Positions 42,009 to 50,868 of a DNA stretch of 64,000 bases are shown here, one piece after another. Source of the stretch: Henriciella algicola (lineage in GTDB: Bacteria; Pseudomonadota; Alphaproteobacteria; Caulobacterales; Hyphomonadaceae); contig NZ_QWGA01000006.1 in NCBI RefSeq assembly GCF_003576245.1, forward strand, positions 186,001 to 250,000. Direction: 5' to 3'. Each line of letters opens with the position of its first letter. Within the stretch, counting starts at the first letter, position 1. The position numbers were made by a program, and so were the translations under genes. Under the pieces are notes generated by a model. That model searched no databases. It was not told the DNA's origin and worked only from the letters and a program-made list of their open reading frames with translations.

Positions 42009-43766
42009 ATGCAGACACCAGAGCAGACAGACGCGCTACGGATTGAGCTTGAGCAGGCGCGCCTTCTACGTGCGAATGTCGTTCGCTCGTGCCTGTTTGT
42101 TGAAGCGGTAATCATCTATCTGACGATTATGATCGTCGCCTTCGGCAAGACCGAGTTTGCGGCGCTTTGGTTCTGTGTTGCCTCGGCAATGGTGGCCGTC
42201 ACCTATGGGCATGCCAGGCTAAATCCGCGCGGCGCGCTCACGGCAAACAACTACAGACGATACTTGCGCGGTCATATTGTGGTCTGCTCACTGACCGGTT
42301 TGATCTGGGCGGCCTTTGCCTGTCTGCAGGTCGATGGGAACGACCTCTTATCGCTCTTTGTCGCCAGCAATATGGTCTTTGCGATAACCGTTGGCGGCAT
42401 GCTCCCGGGCTCGGAATACAGGCCAGGCTTCATCGCGCTCGCAAGCTGTACGATCCTGCCCTTCGCCGCCTACTGGATTTACGCCCTGGATGGCGGCACG
42501 CAAATGGCCGCGATTGGCATCATTCTATACTATCTCTTCGGTATCATGGTCAGCGGCCAGACCGACCGTGACACGCGTGACGGCATTATCGCCCGCCGCA
42601 ATCAGGCGCTGACCGACCAGCTTGTCGAGCGTAACAAGCAGATTGAGAAAGCCAGCGAGGAGCGCACCCGCTTCCTGGCGGCAACCAGTCATGACCTGTC
42701 GCAACCGCTACACGCACAGGGCTTCTTCATCGAAACCCTCCGCAACGAACTGACAAACGGGCGCCAGAAGGAGCTTCTCGATCAGATTGACGCAACCCGG
42801 CAAGGGTTGAGCGACCTGTTGCGCGGCATCGTCGATATCACGCGGATCGATAGCGGCGCGGTCGTGCCAGACGTGCAGCCGGTGGATGTCTCGGCCATAC
42901 TCTCACCGCTGCTGCAGCAGTTTGCGACGCAAGCCGAAATCGAAGGCCTGAGCTTTGAAACTGAAACGCCTCAGGTTTTCGCGAAAACTGACCCTGTGCT
43001 GCTCAGCCGGATCATCGCCAATCTGCTGTCGAATGCACTCCGTTACACACCGGTGCCCGGCAAGGTTATCCTGAGGCTCGAAACTGCCGAGAATAGACCG
43101 GTCATCGAGATTGCGGATACGGGGCCAGGGATACCGAAGGATCTGCAAGACAGTGTCTTCGAAGAATATGTGCGGCTCACCCCCACTGGCCAGTCGGCGA
43201 AGCCCGGCCTCGGCCTCGGGCTTTCCATCGTCAAGCGCTTGGCCTCCCTCCTCGATATTGAGTTGAGGCTCGACTCTGCGTCCGGACAGGGGACACGCTG
43301 GTTGCTCGCCCTGCCCGAAGCGCATGCAGCGGCCGTTATCCCTCATGAGCGACCGCAAAAGCCCGCATCTTTTGACGCTGCCCCGTTTTGCGTCGTCATC
43401 GACGATATGAAACCCGTAAGAGACGGAATGAACGCGCTCCTGACCAGTTGGGGCTGCCGGACTTACACCGCCGCGAATGGGCTGCAAGCGGCCAAGCTAC
43501 TCAGCGCGAGCGCGCAATCACCCGACATCCTGCTCGTCGACCGGCGTCTCGGCGCCGGGCTTGACGACGGCGTTGAGGTGATCAGGCAATTGCGGGATCT
43601 GGCAGGACAGCAAACACCTGCCATTCTCATGACCGGTGACATCGCGAACATAGAAGATGAGGTTTCAGGGCTTGGCATACAGGTCATGCTGAAACCCGTG
43701 GCACCCGACGATCTGCGCAACATGCTGCGCAAACTGCTCATCAGCTCAGACAAACAGTTCGCCTGA
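42009..43766 (+). CDS. Hybrid sensor histidine kinase/response regulator
   Basis: A 585-residue kinase. The N-terminal 200 residues carry about six membrane helices without a large periplasmic loop, so it may sense a membrane or intracellular signal. A short coiled coil precedes the HisKA box FLAATSHDLSQPLH (His228). The ATPase domain shows RIIANLLSNALRYTPVPGKV, DTGPGIP and GLGLGLSIVKRL. A C-terminal receiver (about 460-580) has the acceptor Asp511 in LLVDRRL. The H-D-L-S-Q-P-L-H box and layout match kinases that pair with NarL-type regulators, one of which converges on it 20 bases away. The ATG at 42009 is preferred over an upstream GTG at 41928, which has no ribosome site. Confidence 0.9.
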   Translation: MQTPEQTDALRIELEQARLLRANVVRSCLFVEAVIIYLTIMIVAFGKTEFAALWFCVASAMVAVTYGHARLNPRGALTANNYRRYLRGHIVVCSLTGLIWAAFACLQVDGNDLLSLFVASNMVFAITVGGMLPGSEYRPGFIALASCTILPFAAYWIYALDGGTQMAAIGIILYYLFGIMVSGQTDRDTRDGIIARRNQALTDQLVERNKQIEKASEERTRFLAATSHDLSQPLHAQGFFIETLRNELTNGRQKELLDQIDATRQGLSDLLRGIVDITRIDSGAVVPDVQPVDVSAILSPLLQQFATQAEIEGLSFETETPQVFAKTDPVLLSRIIANLLSNALRYTPVPGKVILRLETAENRPVIEIADTGPGIPKDLQDSVFEEYVRLTPTGQSAKPGLGLGLSIVKRLASLLDIELRLDSASGQGTRWLLALPEAHAAAVIPHERPQKPASFDAAPFCVVIDDMKPVRDGMNALLTSWGCRTYTAANGLQAAKLLSASAQSPDILLVDRRLGAGLDDGVEVIRQLRDLAGQQTPAILMTGDIANIEDEVSGLGIQVMLKPVAPDDLRNMLRKLLISSDKQFA

Positions 43767-43786
43767 GCTGCAGACTGCGGAATGGG

Positions 43787-44437
43787 TTAGATGAGGCCCA
43801 GTTGTTGAGCGCGCTGCACACATTCGGTGCGCCGGCTGACGCCCAACTCAACGAAGATGTATTTCAGATGCGTCTTGACGGTGTTTTCGCTGATCGACAG
43901 CGCACGCGCGATCTCGCTGTTCTGCCCGCCTCCACATAGCAGTTTCAGCACTTCTATCTGGCGGTCACCGAGCTTGGGAAGATCTGGGAACCTGTCGATA
44001 TCGGTATCCGCCATACCGGCACCCGAAGAGGCCTCGCTGAAATCCTTAAAACCGAACGAGTGGGCGCGCACATAATCGACAGCATTGCTCAAGGCGCGGC
44101 TGCCCTGAGATTTGTGAATGAAACCATTCGCGCCAACAGCCTGCATCTCGGCGATGGGCGGTGCGGAATTGATGCCCGACAACATAAGCACCGGGATGCG
44201 CGAGCCCTGCCTGCGGATCGTATCGACGAAGGCGAGGCCGTTCATCTCGCTCATGATGAGGTCGCAGATGATTAAATCGAACTTGGCCCCACGCGACAGA
44301 CTATCCAGAATGGATGAGGCTTCCGTAACAGTATCGACCGTGAAGCTCGGAAAATCGCGCTGCACGATGAGCGCGAGCCCCTGCAAGAACAGGTCGTGAT
44401 CGTCGATGATCGCGATGGTGCCTGCGCGCTCTGCCAA
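43787..44437 (-). CDS. NarL/FixJ-family response regulator
   Basis: A 216-residue regulator. The receiver (about 7-122) has the acidic pair D12-D13 and phospho-acceptor Asp59 (LIICDLIMSEMNG). The LuxR-type helix-turn-helix at about 150-210 reads LGDRQIEVLKLLCGGGQNSE then IARALSISENTVKTHLKYIF. It starts with TTG at 44437 because no other start keeps the receiver intact. It is convergent with the hybrid kinase, its probable partner. A perfect 22-bp palindrome lies 41 bases upstream and may be an autoregulatory site. Confidence 0.9.
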   Translation of the reverse strand: MAERAGTIAIIDDHDLFLQGLALIVQRDFPSFTVDTVTEASSILDSLSRGAKFDLIICDLIMSEMNGLAFVDTIRRQGSRIPVLMLSGINSAPPIAEMQAVGANGFIHKSQGSRALSNAVDYVRAHSFGFKDFSEASSGAGMADTDIDRFPDLPKLGDRQIEVLKLLCGGGQNSEIARALSISENTVKTHLKYIFVELGVSRRTECVQRAQQLGLI

Positions 44438-44477
44438 ACCGGTAAACCCTCGCCTCTGAAGCGACTGCGCTACGTCG

Positions 44478-44499
44478 AACTGTAATCAGTATTACAGTT
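44478..44499. promoter_or_regulatory. Perfect 22-bp palindrome upstream of the NarL-type regulator
   Basis: AACTGTAAT and ATTACAGTT are exact reverse complements with spacer CAGT. The site lies 41 bases before the start codon of the response regulator and close to where its promoter should be. It is AT-rich, symmetric and not followed by a T run, so an operator fits better than a terminator. Confidence 0.6.
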
Positions 44500-44675
44500 T
44501 CTAGTATATCTGCATTTAAAGGTCAGCAAGAATTGAGCCAGATGCGTCAAAACGCTCTGTTATTGAACTTTACGCTGAATTCGACCCTCTGACATTTCGA
44601 AGTATAGCGCTCGGCTGCTTGGCACCGGCGGTAGCGAAGAAGCTTTAGTGCCTCACGTCTTGCAGGTGATCGGCG

Positions 44676-45476
44676 TCAGAAACTCGGTCCGGTCACGAAG
44701 GACCGATTGATCTTCGCAACGGCATCCTGAAGCTTTGGAGCAAGTTGTCCGCGCATCTCCTCGACAGAGAAACGTACCGATGGACAGCATGCATTGAGCG
44801 CTGCGATGACGCGATTGTTCACGTCACGTATCGGCACCGAAATCGAGCGCACGCCAGGCTCAAGCTCTTCATCAACGAGTGAGTAGCCAAGCTGCCGGGT
44901 CTCCATGAGTATTTCGCGGAGGCGCACCTTGGAAACGACGGTATTGGACTGAAACTGCTTGAGGTTCACCCGCGCCAGATACTGCTCCTGCACCTCTTCG
45001 CTCTCATAGGCGAGCAGGACGCGTCCCGTAGACACCGCATAGGCAGGCAATCTTTTGCCCACATTGTAGCTGACGGCCATGACCTGATCAGGCGTGGACC
45101 GCGCCAGATACGTAACATCGTCACCTGTCAGAACGGCAGTGAAGATCGACTCCTGCGTCGACTGGCTGAGCTCGTTCATGATCGGCTGGACGACTTCCAG
45201 CATGCCAACTGAGGACAGGGCTGAATAACCGAGCTGCAGGACTTTCGGGCGGAGCGAAAAAACACGGTCTGTTTTCTCTGCGTAACCCTCACGAACCAGC
45301 GTCAGCAGAATGCGGCGCGCAGAAGCACTCGTCATGCCTGTCGCTTTCGCCACCTCGCTCAAAGTCATTCTCGGCGTGTAGCGTGTAAATGCGCAGATGA
45401 CGTCGAGGCCTCGCGCCAATGTCGCAACATAGTCGCGATCATTATCATCAATTTGATCGTTTATATTATCTGTCAC
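44676..45476 (-). CDS. IclR-family transcriptional regulator (PcaR/PcaU-like)
   Basis: A 266-residue regulator with an N-terminal winged helix (FTRYTPRMTLSEVAKATGMT, then SASARRILLTLVREGYAEK) and an IclR effector domain (YNVGKRLPAYAVSTGRVLLA and ELEPGVRSISVPIRDVNNRV). Spacing and motifs resemble the PcaR/PcaU/PobR branch, which senses aromatic acids, but the effector may differ. I start it at the GTG at 45476 (GAGGGA upstream); the longer TTG at 45524 has its ribosome site too close. It lies downstream of a very large TBDR on the same strand and opposite the secreted-hydrolase genes, so it probably controls that uptake locus. Confidence 0.88.
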   Translation of the reverse strand: MTDNINDQIDDNDRDYVATLARGLDVICAFTRYTPRMTLSEVAKATGMTSASARRILLTLVREGYAEKTDRVFSLRPKVLQLGYSALSSVGMLEVVQPIMNELSQSTQESIFTAVLTGDDVTYLARSTPDQVMAVSYNVGKRLPAYAVSTGRVLLAYESEEVQEQYLARVNLKQFQSNTVVSKVRLREILMETRQLGYSLVDEELEPGVRSISVPIRDVNNRVIAALNACCPSVRFSVEEMRGQLAPKLQDAVAKINRSFVTGPSF

Positions 45477-45559
45477 GAGTCCCTCTCTCGCAAATATAGC
45501 TAGCTGGTTTCGCGCTTCGTTCAATTCCCTCGATTGATCGGTCGAAAGGCAACAGCAGC

Positions 45560-45606
45560 TTATCCTGACATTTTTTCTACCATAATTTCAGGATAATTCA
45601 TGTCAG
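45560..45606. promoter_or_regulatory. Nested inverted repeats upstream of the IclR gene
   Basis: TTATCCTGACAT (45560-45571) can pair with CAGGATAA (45589-45596) through its first part and with ATGTCAG (45600-45606) through its second. The two alternative pairings overlap in sequence. It lies 84-130 bases before the IclR start and may be an operator or an alternative-structure leader. Confidence 0.4.
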
Positions 45607-45641
45607 CGCTTCCAGTCGGAGCCGCTGGCCGGCAAAGGATC

Positions 45642-45663
45642 GGGGGCGCAGAGCTGCGCCCCC
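45642..45663 (-). terminator. Hairpin after the large TBDR
   Basis: GGGGGCGCA pairs with TGCGCCCCC around the loop GAGC, 27 bases past the TBDR stop on the minus strand. The T run is weak (GATCCTTT), so it may only partly terminate and allow some IclR expression. Confidence 0.6.
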
Positions 45664-45689
45664 AACCAGATTGGTTAATCCAACTCGCC

Positions 45690-48600
45690 CTAGAACTCGA
45701 CGTTCACACCGGCAAACAGGAACCGGCCAAGTGCGTCATAGGCTTGCGGGAAGGTGTTCCCGTTACCGAATGAACCACCAGCCGAACCGACATTGGTGCT
45801 GACCGGCGGGTTCTTGTCGAACACATTGTTCACGCCGACACGGAAGCCGATATTCTCGCGAATGGTCGTGCGCAGGAAGAGGTCGAGATAGTTCCGCTCA
45901 TCCAGCGTCGTGTTGACGTTGGTCTGCGTTGCTCCAACCAGATCAACCGCACCGATATGACGCCACGTTGCCGTCAGCGATGCATCGCCCCAAGGCATAT
46001 TCCAGGTCACCGGAATATTGTGACGGTATTCTGGCTTGGACGTACCGCAGGAGGCGTTGGTCGAGGCGAAGTAACCCGCGCACTCGATGACGCCGAGACC
46101 TGGCAGTGGCTCCTTGTCCAGCTTGTCGAGGAAGGTAGCCAGATAGCTGACGTCGACAGAGCCATACTCGCCAATGTCAAAGCCATAGCTGGCCGCAACG
46201 TCGATACCGGAGGTTTCAAGCGAACCGGTGTTCACATTGGTTGCGATAACGAACGCATCCTGGCTTGCCCACAGCTCGCCATTGCTGCCGCGATTGATTA
46301 GACCGCAGAAGAAGGCATCGCCCGTGGTGAGACACTGATTGATCGACTGCTCTTCCGGCACACTGCCGATAAAGTCTTCGACCGTGATGTCGAAATAGTC
46401 GATCGAAACCGTCAGCCCCGGCACGAAAGCTGGCGTTGCAACCACACCGATCGTGAACGTGTCGGACTTCTCCACCTCGAGGTCCGGGTTACCGCCACTG
46501 ATGTTGCGGAACTGACCTGCCGGATTATCGGCGATATTGCCATACTGGGCAGCGGTGACGCCGGTACGTGCACACTGCTCGAGTGTTGCGGCAGGGTTTG
46601 CACCCGCACATGGATCATAGAGGCCGTTGGCGCCTGTCGGCAGGGTGAACTCAAACGGCGACTGCGGTGCGAACAGCTCCAGAGGGTTTGGCGAGCGGGT
46701 CGCGCGCTGGAACTGGGCCCGGAAGCGGTAATCAGAAACCGGCGCATAGGTCAGGCCTGCTGCGTAGGTACTCTGTTCGCCCGTCGTCTCGTAATAGTCA
46801 GAGAAGCGATAAGCGCCCGTGACCGATAGCTCATCGATACCAGGACGGTTCTCGACAATCGGTACCTGAACTTCGGTGAAGAACTCATACACGCTGACAC
46901 CGCCGGCAACATCTGCGCGTGCCGTGCCGAGCTTGCCGTCGCGGGTAAGCGCATCATTGGTCTGCGTCAGATACTCATCGCGATATTCTGCACCGAACAC
47001 CGTCTGCACACCGGTCTCGGCCCATGGCATGACGATGCCGTAATCGGTGAGGTCGCCAGTAATGACGGCGCTGAAGACTTCCTGGGTAACTTCACCTTCG
47101 CGGAAGCCCGGCGCCTGGATGTAATCAAGCGCTTCTTGCGTCACGCCGCCAAGCGAGAAGATGTCATAGGGCACACAATTGGTGTCGGTGCCGTCGATCG
47201 CGACCTGACAGGCAGGGGCGCCCGTCGCTGGGTCGATCCGAACCTCAAGCGCGTCGGCAACGCGGTCGAGATTGAAGAAGTTGGCCGCCTTGTCGCTGTA
47301 CTGAACCTGCGAGTACTGCGCGTAGACGTCATAGGACCAGACATTGTCGAGGTCGCCGCGGAAACCGCCGAGGACGCGGAAAGACGTGTGCTCGGTTTCG
47401 TTCTGGCGACCGCCACCTTCCACATTGCGACGTCCAATCTGGAGCGGCGCGTTGCGGTCGGCGATATTGGCCGCCGTCGGGCTGTAACCATTGTTCAGAC
47501 AGATGACCTGAACCTGCTCAGCCGAGAGGAGCGGGTTGTCACAGTTGATTGTGCTCGTCTGGAAGAAGTTGCCCGCTGGGGCAATCTGAGCGGTCGTCAC
47601 GTCATTGGTGAACGCGAAAGACCCGTACGCCTCAATCTTGTCGCTGATATCGTAGCGAGCCAGCGCGCCGAAGGAATAGCGCTCGTTCGGGCGGATGAAG
47701 TGATTGAGGGGAGCGAAGTTGTAGGTATCGGTCGCCGGATTGTAGTCACGGATGCCGCCATTCTCATCAAGCGTGAAGGAGAATGGAACCGCGCCGCCAC
47801 CAAAGCTGGTGAACTGGCCCGGGAAGGTCGTGCCCGAACCGCTACACGTGAAATTTCCATTGCTGAAACCGAGCGCACAGGCGCTGCTGATGCGATCCCC
47901 CTGCAGCACTTCATTCTGCTTCTTGTAATTGAAGTAGCTGGTGATGTTGCCGCGGCCATTGTCGCCGTTCAGACCGAAGATGAGGTTCACATCGATCGAT
48001 TCGCCGTCCGACGTGGAATCTGGAACGGGCTGGTTGAACTGACGGAGCGTGCTTTCCAGGCGGCCGCTGCTATTGGCCGTCTGATAGGTACCGACCTGAA
48101 CGTCAGCCATAAGGCCTTCATAGTCGTCCTTCATGATGAAGTTGACGACACCGGCCACAGCGTCAGCGCCATAAACTGCCGATGCACCGCCGGTCAGAAC
48201 TTCGACACGCTCTACGAGCATGGACGGGATCTGGTTGAGGTCTGCGGGTGCAGACACTGGCGAGCCATATGGCAGACGGCGGCCATCGACGAGGACGAGC
48301 GTGCGCTCCGCGCCGAGGCCGCGCAGGTCGACATTTGCCGTACCAGCCGCTTCGTTGGCGCGACCGGCACCCTCTGAAGGGTTGATCTGTGGCAGCGTGT
48401 TCAGCATGTCTTCGACGCGAACGGTACCGCGCGCCTGGATCTGGTCTGCGCCGACCGTGGTGACCGGACTAGGCGATGTCAGGTTCGGATTGCTGATCCG
48501 CGAGCCAGTGACAACGATGGTTTCTTCAACCCGGCTGTCCTCTTCCACGGCCTCAACGCGCTCGACGTCATCGGCGCCCTGCGCGACGGCCGCGAGCGGC

Positions 48601-48704
48601 GCGGCAGCAATCAAGGCCACCAGAGGCGCCTTCGCAGCCCCCCGAAGCAGCGCACGCGTCACTCCGCCGCCCTGCTTACTATTCCATACATACACTTTAG
48701 ACAT
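45690..48704 (-). CDS. Large TonB-dependent receptor (peptidase-associated branch)
   Basis: A 1004-residue TBDR. It starts at the ATG at 48704 (AAGGGGG upstream); the longer reading frame to 48812 lacks a ribosome site. A long signal peptide ends near P-L-A-A-V-A-Q, then an acidic linker and the TonB box ETIVVTGSRI. The plug contains NVDLRGLGAERTLVLVDGRR and RVEVLTGGASAVYGADAVAG, typical of the long-barrel receptors often found beside secreted peptidases. The barrel has extended loops with paired cysteines and ends G-V-N-V-E-F. It is divergent from genes for four exported hydrolases, which suggests it imports their peptide or ester substrate. Confidence 0.93.
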   Translation of the reverse strand: MSKVYVWNSKQGGGVTRALLRGAAKAPLVALIAAAPLAAVAQGADDVERVEAVEEDSRVEETIVVTGSRISNPNLTSPSPVTTVGADQIQARGTVRVEDMLNTLPQINPSEGAGRANEAAGTANVDLRGLGAERTLVLVDGRRLPYGSPVSAPADLNQIPSMLVERVEVLTGGASAVYGADAVAGVVNFIMKDDYEGLMADVQVGTYQTANSSGRLESTLRQFNQPVPDSTSDGESIDVNLIFGLNGDNGRGNITSYFNYKKQNEVLQGDRISSACALGFSNGNFTCSGSGTTFPGQFTSFGGGAVPFSFTLDENGGIRDYNPATDTYNFAPLNHFIRPNERYSFGALARYDISDKIEAYGSFAFTNDVTTAQIAPAGNFFQTSTINCDNPLLSAEQVQVICLNNGYSPTAANIADRNAPLQIGRRNVEGGGRQNETEHTSFRVLGGFRGDLDNVWSYDVYAQYSQVQYSDKAANFFNLDRVADALEVRIDPATGAPACQVAIDGTDTNCVPYDIFSLGGVTQEALDYIQAPGFREGEVTQEVFSAVITGDLTDYGIVMPWAETGVQTVFGAEYRDEYLTQTNDALTRDGKLGTARADVAGGVSVYEFFTEVQVPIVENRPGIDELSVTGAYRFSDYYETTGEQSTYAAGLTYAPVSDYRFRAQFQRATRSPNPLELFAPQSPFEFTLPTGANGLYDPCAGANPAATLEQCARTGVTAAQYGNIADNPAGQFRNISGGNPDLEVEKSDTFTIGVVATPAFVPGLTVSIDYFDITVEDFIGSVPEEQSINQCLTTGDAFFCGLINRGSNGELWASQDAFVIATNVNTGSLETSGIDVAASYGFDIGEYGSVDVSYLATFLDKLDKEPLPGLGVIECAGYFASTNASCGTSKPEYRHNIPVTWNMPWGDASLTATWRHIGAVDLVGATQTNVNTTLDERNYLDLFLRTTIRENIGFRVGVNNVFDKNPPVSTNVGSAGGSFGNGNTFPQAYDALGRFLFAGVNVEF

Positions 48705-49063
48705 GAAAACCCCCTTCTGGCTCACGTTATTGTACGTATTCCGAACTTTTTTCGAATAACGCACTTTGATGGTGCCCCCTTTTGAGGTTCGTGCAGCCCC
48801 GGAAGTCAACAACTAAATTTTGAAATTGTAGGCAAACACGGAGTAATTTGCGCTCACTGAGGCGCGATGATCACAGTTTTGTCAGCCGCGCACACACAAT
48901 GGGCATGTCACAGGAAATGCGCGCTCAGCGAATATTTTTGAATTTATTTTCGGATATCGTATTTTCTGGTTGACATATTCCGTACTCGAACCTGTACAGT
49001 TCGCAGAGCTGAAGGGGCATGGGAGTCGCTTCGCCATTGACCGCGAACCGGGAGGATACGAAG
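48705..49063. promoter_or_regulatory. Divergent control region of the secreted-hydrolase locus
   Basis: This 359-base AT-rich gap separates the large TBDR from the secreted esterase-like gene and holds no gene. A good -35 (TTGACA at 48970-48975) is followed 17 bases later by a weak -10 (TGTACA at 48993). Overlapping it, CGAAC and GTTCG (48987-48991 and 48999-49003) form an inverted repeat with a 7-base spacer. TATTCCG occurs both here and near 48735 in the TBDR promoter, followed by GAAC in each. These are candidate IclR binding sites. Confidence 0.5.
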
Positions 49064-50788
49064 ATGATCAACAGGAAACTGGCAAGGGCCGTGAGCGCTG
49101 GTGCCATAATGAGCGCACTAACGGGCGCTGCGTTCGCAGACACGTTCAGCGTCCAGCTGTCCGATCAGGCCGTCACAGAAGCTCATGATGGCCGGGTCAT
49201 CCTGATCATCACGCCGGATGGGGAAACCGAGCCTCGCTTTCAGGTGAAGCAGTCATACGACGCGCCCCAGATCTTTGGCGTCAATGTTGACGGTCTCGCC
49301 CCGGGAGAAAGCGTCGAGATCGCGCCCGGCATTCTCGGCTTTCCAGCGAGAGACATGAAAGACGTCCCTGCGGGCGACTATTATGTACAGGCTGTTCTGC
49401 ACAAGTATGACACGTTCAATCTCTCAAATGGCAAGACGGTGAAGCTGCCAGCCGCCAGGGGGGCGGGACAGAACTGGCGCCTCGAGCCGGGCAATGTCAT
49501 CAGCGCGCCGCAAAAGGTTACCTTCGACCCGCAGGGCGCAAACGAAATCAGCATCACACTGGACAATGTCCTGCCAGAAATCGCTGAGCCCGAAGACACC
49601 AAGTACATCCGTTACATCAAGGTTCGCAGCGAGAAGCTGTCTGAGTTCTGGGGCACCGACGTCTACATCAATGGCCACGTGCTCGTGCCTGAAGGCTTCG
49701 ACGAGAACCCTGACGCGAAGTACCCGCTCGCCATCTTCCACGGGCATTTCCCGGCTGAATTTGGTGGCTTCAGAACCACCCCGCCAGACACGGATCTCGA
49801 ATGCGAATATAGCGAGCGCTTTGATGAGCCTTGTTACAACCGGATCGAGCAGCAGGAAGCCTACGACTTCTACAAGCAGTGGACGTCGGATGACTTCCCG
49901 CGCATGCTGATCGTCGAGATCGACCACTCAAACCCATACTATGATGACAGCTATGCGGTGAATTCGGCCAATATCGGCCCGTATGGCGATGCGATCACCT
50001 ATGAATTCGTCCCTGCACTGGAAGAGCAGTTCCGCGGCATCGGCGAAGGCTGGTCACGCTTTGTCTATGGCGGCTCCACTGGCGGCTGGGAAGCACTGGC
50101 CGTTCAGGTCAAATACCCCGACGAATACAATGGCGCATTCGCGGCCTGCCCCGACCCGATCGATTTCCGTCAGTTCATGCTGACCGACATCTACGAGGAA
50201 GATAACGCCTACTATTACACCGGGCCATTTACCCGCGTAGAGAAACCGGGCAAGCGCAATTACCTCGGACAGGTGCCATACACGGTCGAGATGGAAAACC
50301 GCTGGGAACTGGTTCTCGGCGACAAGACCCGTTCCGGCGCCCAGTGGGATGTCTGGGAAGCTGTATTCTCGCCGAACGGCGAAGACGGCTACCCGCAGCG
50401 CATATGGAACAAGCTGACCGGCGAGATCAATCACACGGTGGCTGAGTACTGGCGTGAGAACTACGACCTTCGCTACATTCTGGAACGCGACTGGGCCGAA
50501 CTCGGGCCGAAGCTTCAGGGCAAGATCCATATCTACACAGGCGATATGGATAACTTCTACCTGAACAATGCGACCTACCTGATGGAAGACTTCCTCGTGA
50601 AGGCCGACCCGCCCTACCAAGGCGAAGTCACCTATGGCGACCGCGATGAGCATTGCTGGAACGGTGATCCAGACCTGCCAAACGCTGTCTCACGCCTGCG
50701 CTACAATACGATGTACGTACCCAAGATCCTGGAACGGATCGAAGCAGCTGCGCCGGAAGGCGCCGACCTCACAAGCTGGCGGTACTAG
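49064..50788 (+). CDS. Secreted alpha/beta-hydrolase (putative esterase family)
   Basis: A 574-residue exported protein. The ATG at 49064 has GGAGG eight bases upstream and starts a signal peptide ending A-A-F-A-D near residue 25. An N-terminal beta-rich region (about 26-200) precedes an esterase-D-like hydrolase domain. The nucleophile is Ser338 in FVYGGSTGGWEALAVQ, the likely acid is Asp494 or Asp496 (IYTGDMDNFYL), and the base is His530 (DRDEHCW). The active site sits in a tyrosine- and acid-rich setting. The real bond cleaved is unknown; esters, thioesters or amide-like bonds are all possible. It is the first gene of a rightward run with three peptidase genes, with a strong terminator just after it. 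Confidence 0.8.
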   Translation: MINRKLARAVSAGAIMSALTGAAFADTFSVQLSDQAVTEAHDGRVILIITPDGETEPRFQVKQSYDAPQIFGVNVDGLAPGESVEIAPGILGFPARDMKDVPAGDYYVQAVLHKYDTFNLSNGKTVKLPAARGAGQNWRLEPGNVISAPQKVTFDPQGANEISITLDNVLPEIAEPEDTKYIRYIKVRSEKLSEFWGTDVYINGHVLVPEGFDENPDAKYPLAIFHGHFPAEFGGFRTTPPDTDLECEYSERFDEPCYNRIEQQEAYDFYKQWTSDDFPRMLIVEIDHSNPYYDDSYAVNSANIGPYGDAITYEFVPALEEQFRGIGEGWSRFVYGGSTGGWEALAVQVKYPDEYNGAFAACPDPIDFRQFMLTDIYEEDNAYYYTGPFTRVEKPGKRNYLGQVPYTVEMENRWELVLGDKTRSGAQWDVWEAVFSPNGEDGYPQRIWNKLTGEINHTVAEYWRENYDLRYILERDWAELGPKLQGKIHIYTGDMDNFYLNNATYLMEDFLVKADPPYQGEVTYGDRDEHCWNGDPDLPNAVSRLRYNTMYVPKILERIEAAAPEGADLTSWRY

Positions 50789-50796
50789 GCATCGTC

Positions 50797-50841
50797 AGGC
50801 CCCGGGCATTCCTCCAGATGCCCGGGGCCTTTCTTTTTTTC
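50797..50841 (+). terminator. Very strong terminator inside the hydrolase run
   Basis: AGGCCCCGGGCAT pairs perfectly with ATGCCCGGGGCCT (13 bp, 8-base loop) and is followed by TTCTTTTTTTC. It falls between the esterase-like gene and the M20 peptidase gene, which starts only 28 bases later, so downstream genes need read-through or a promoter inside the esterase gene. Confidence 0.95.
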
Positions 50842-50868
50842 TGCAATAAAGACCAGAAGGAGCGCCGC

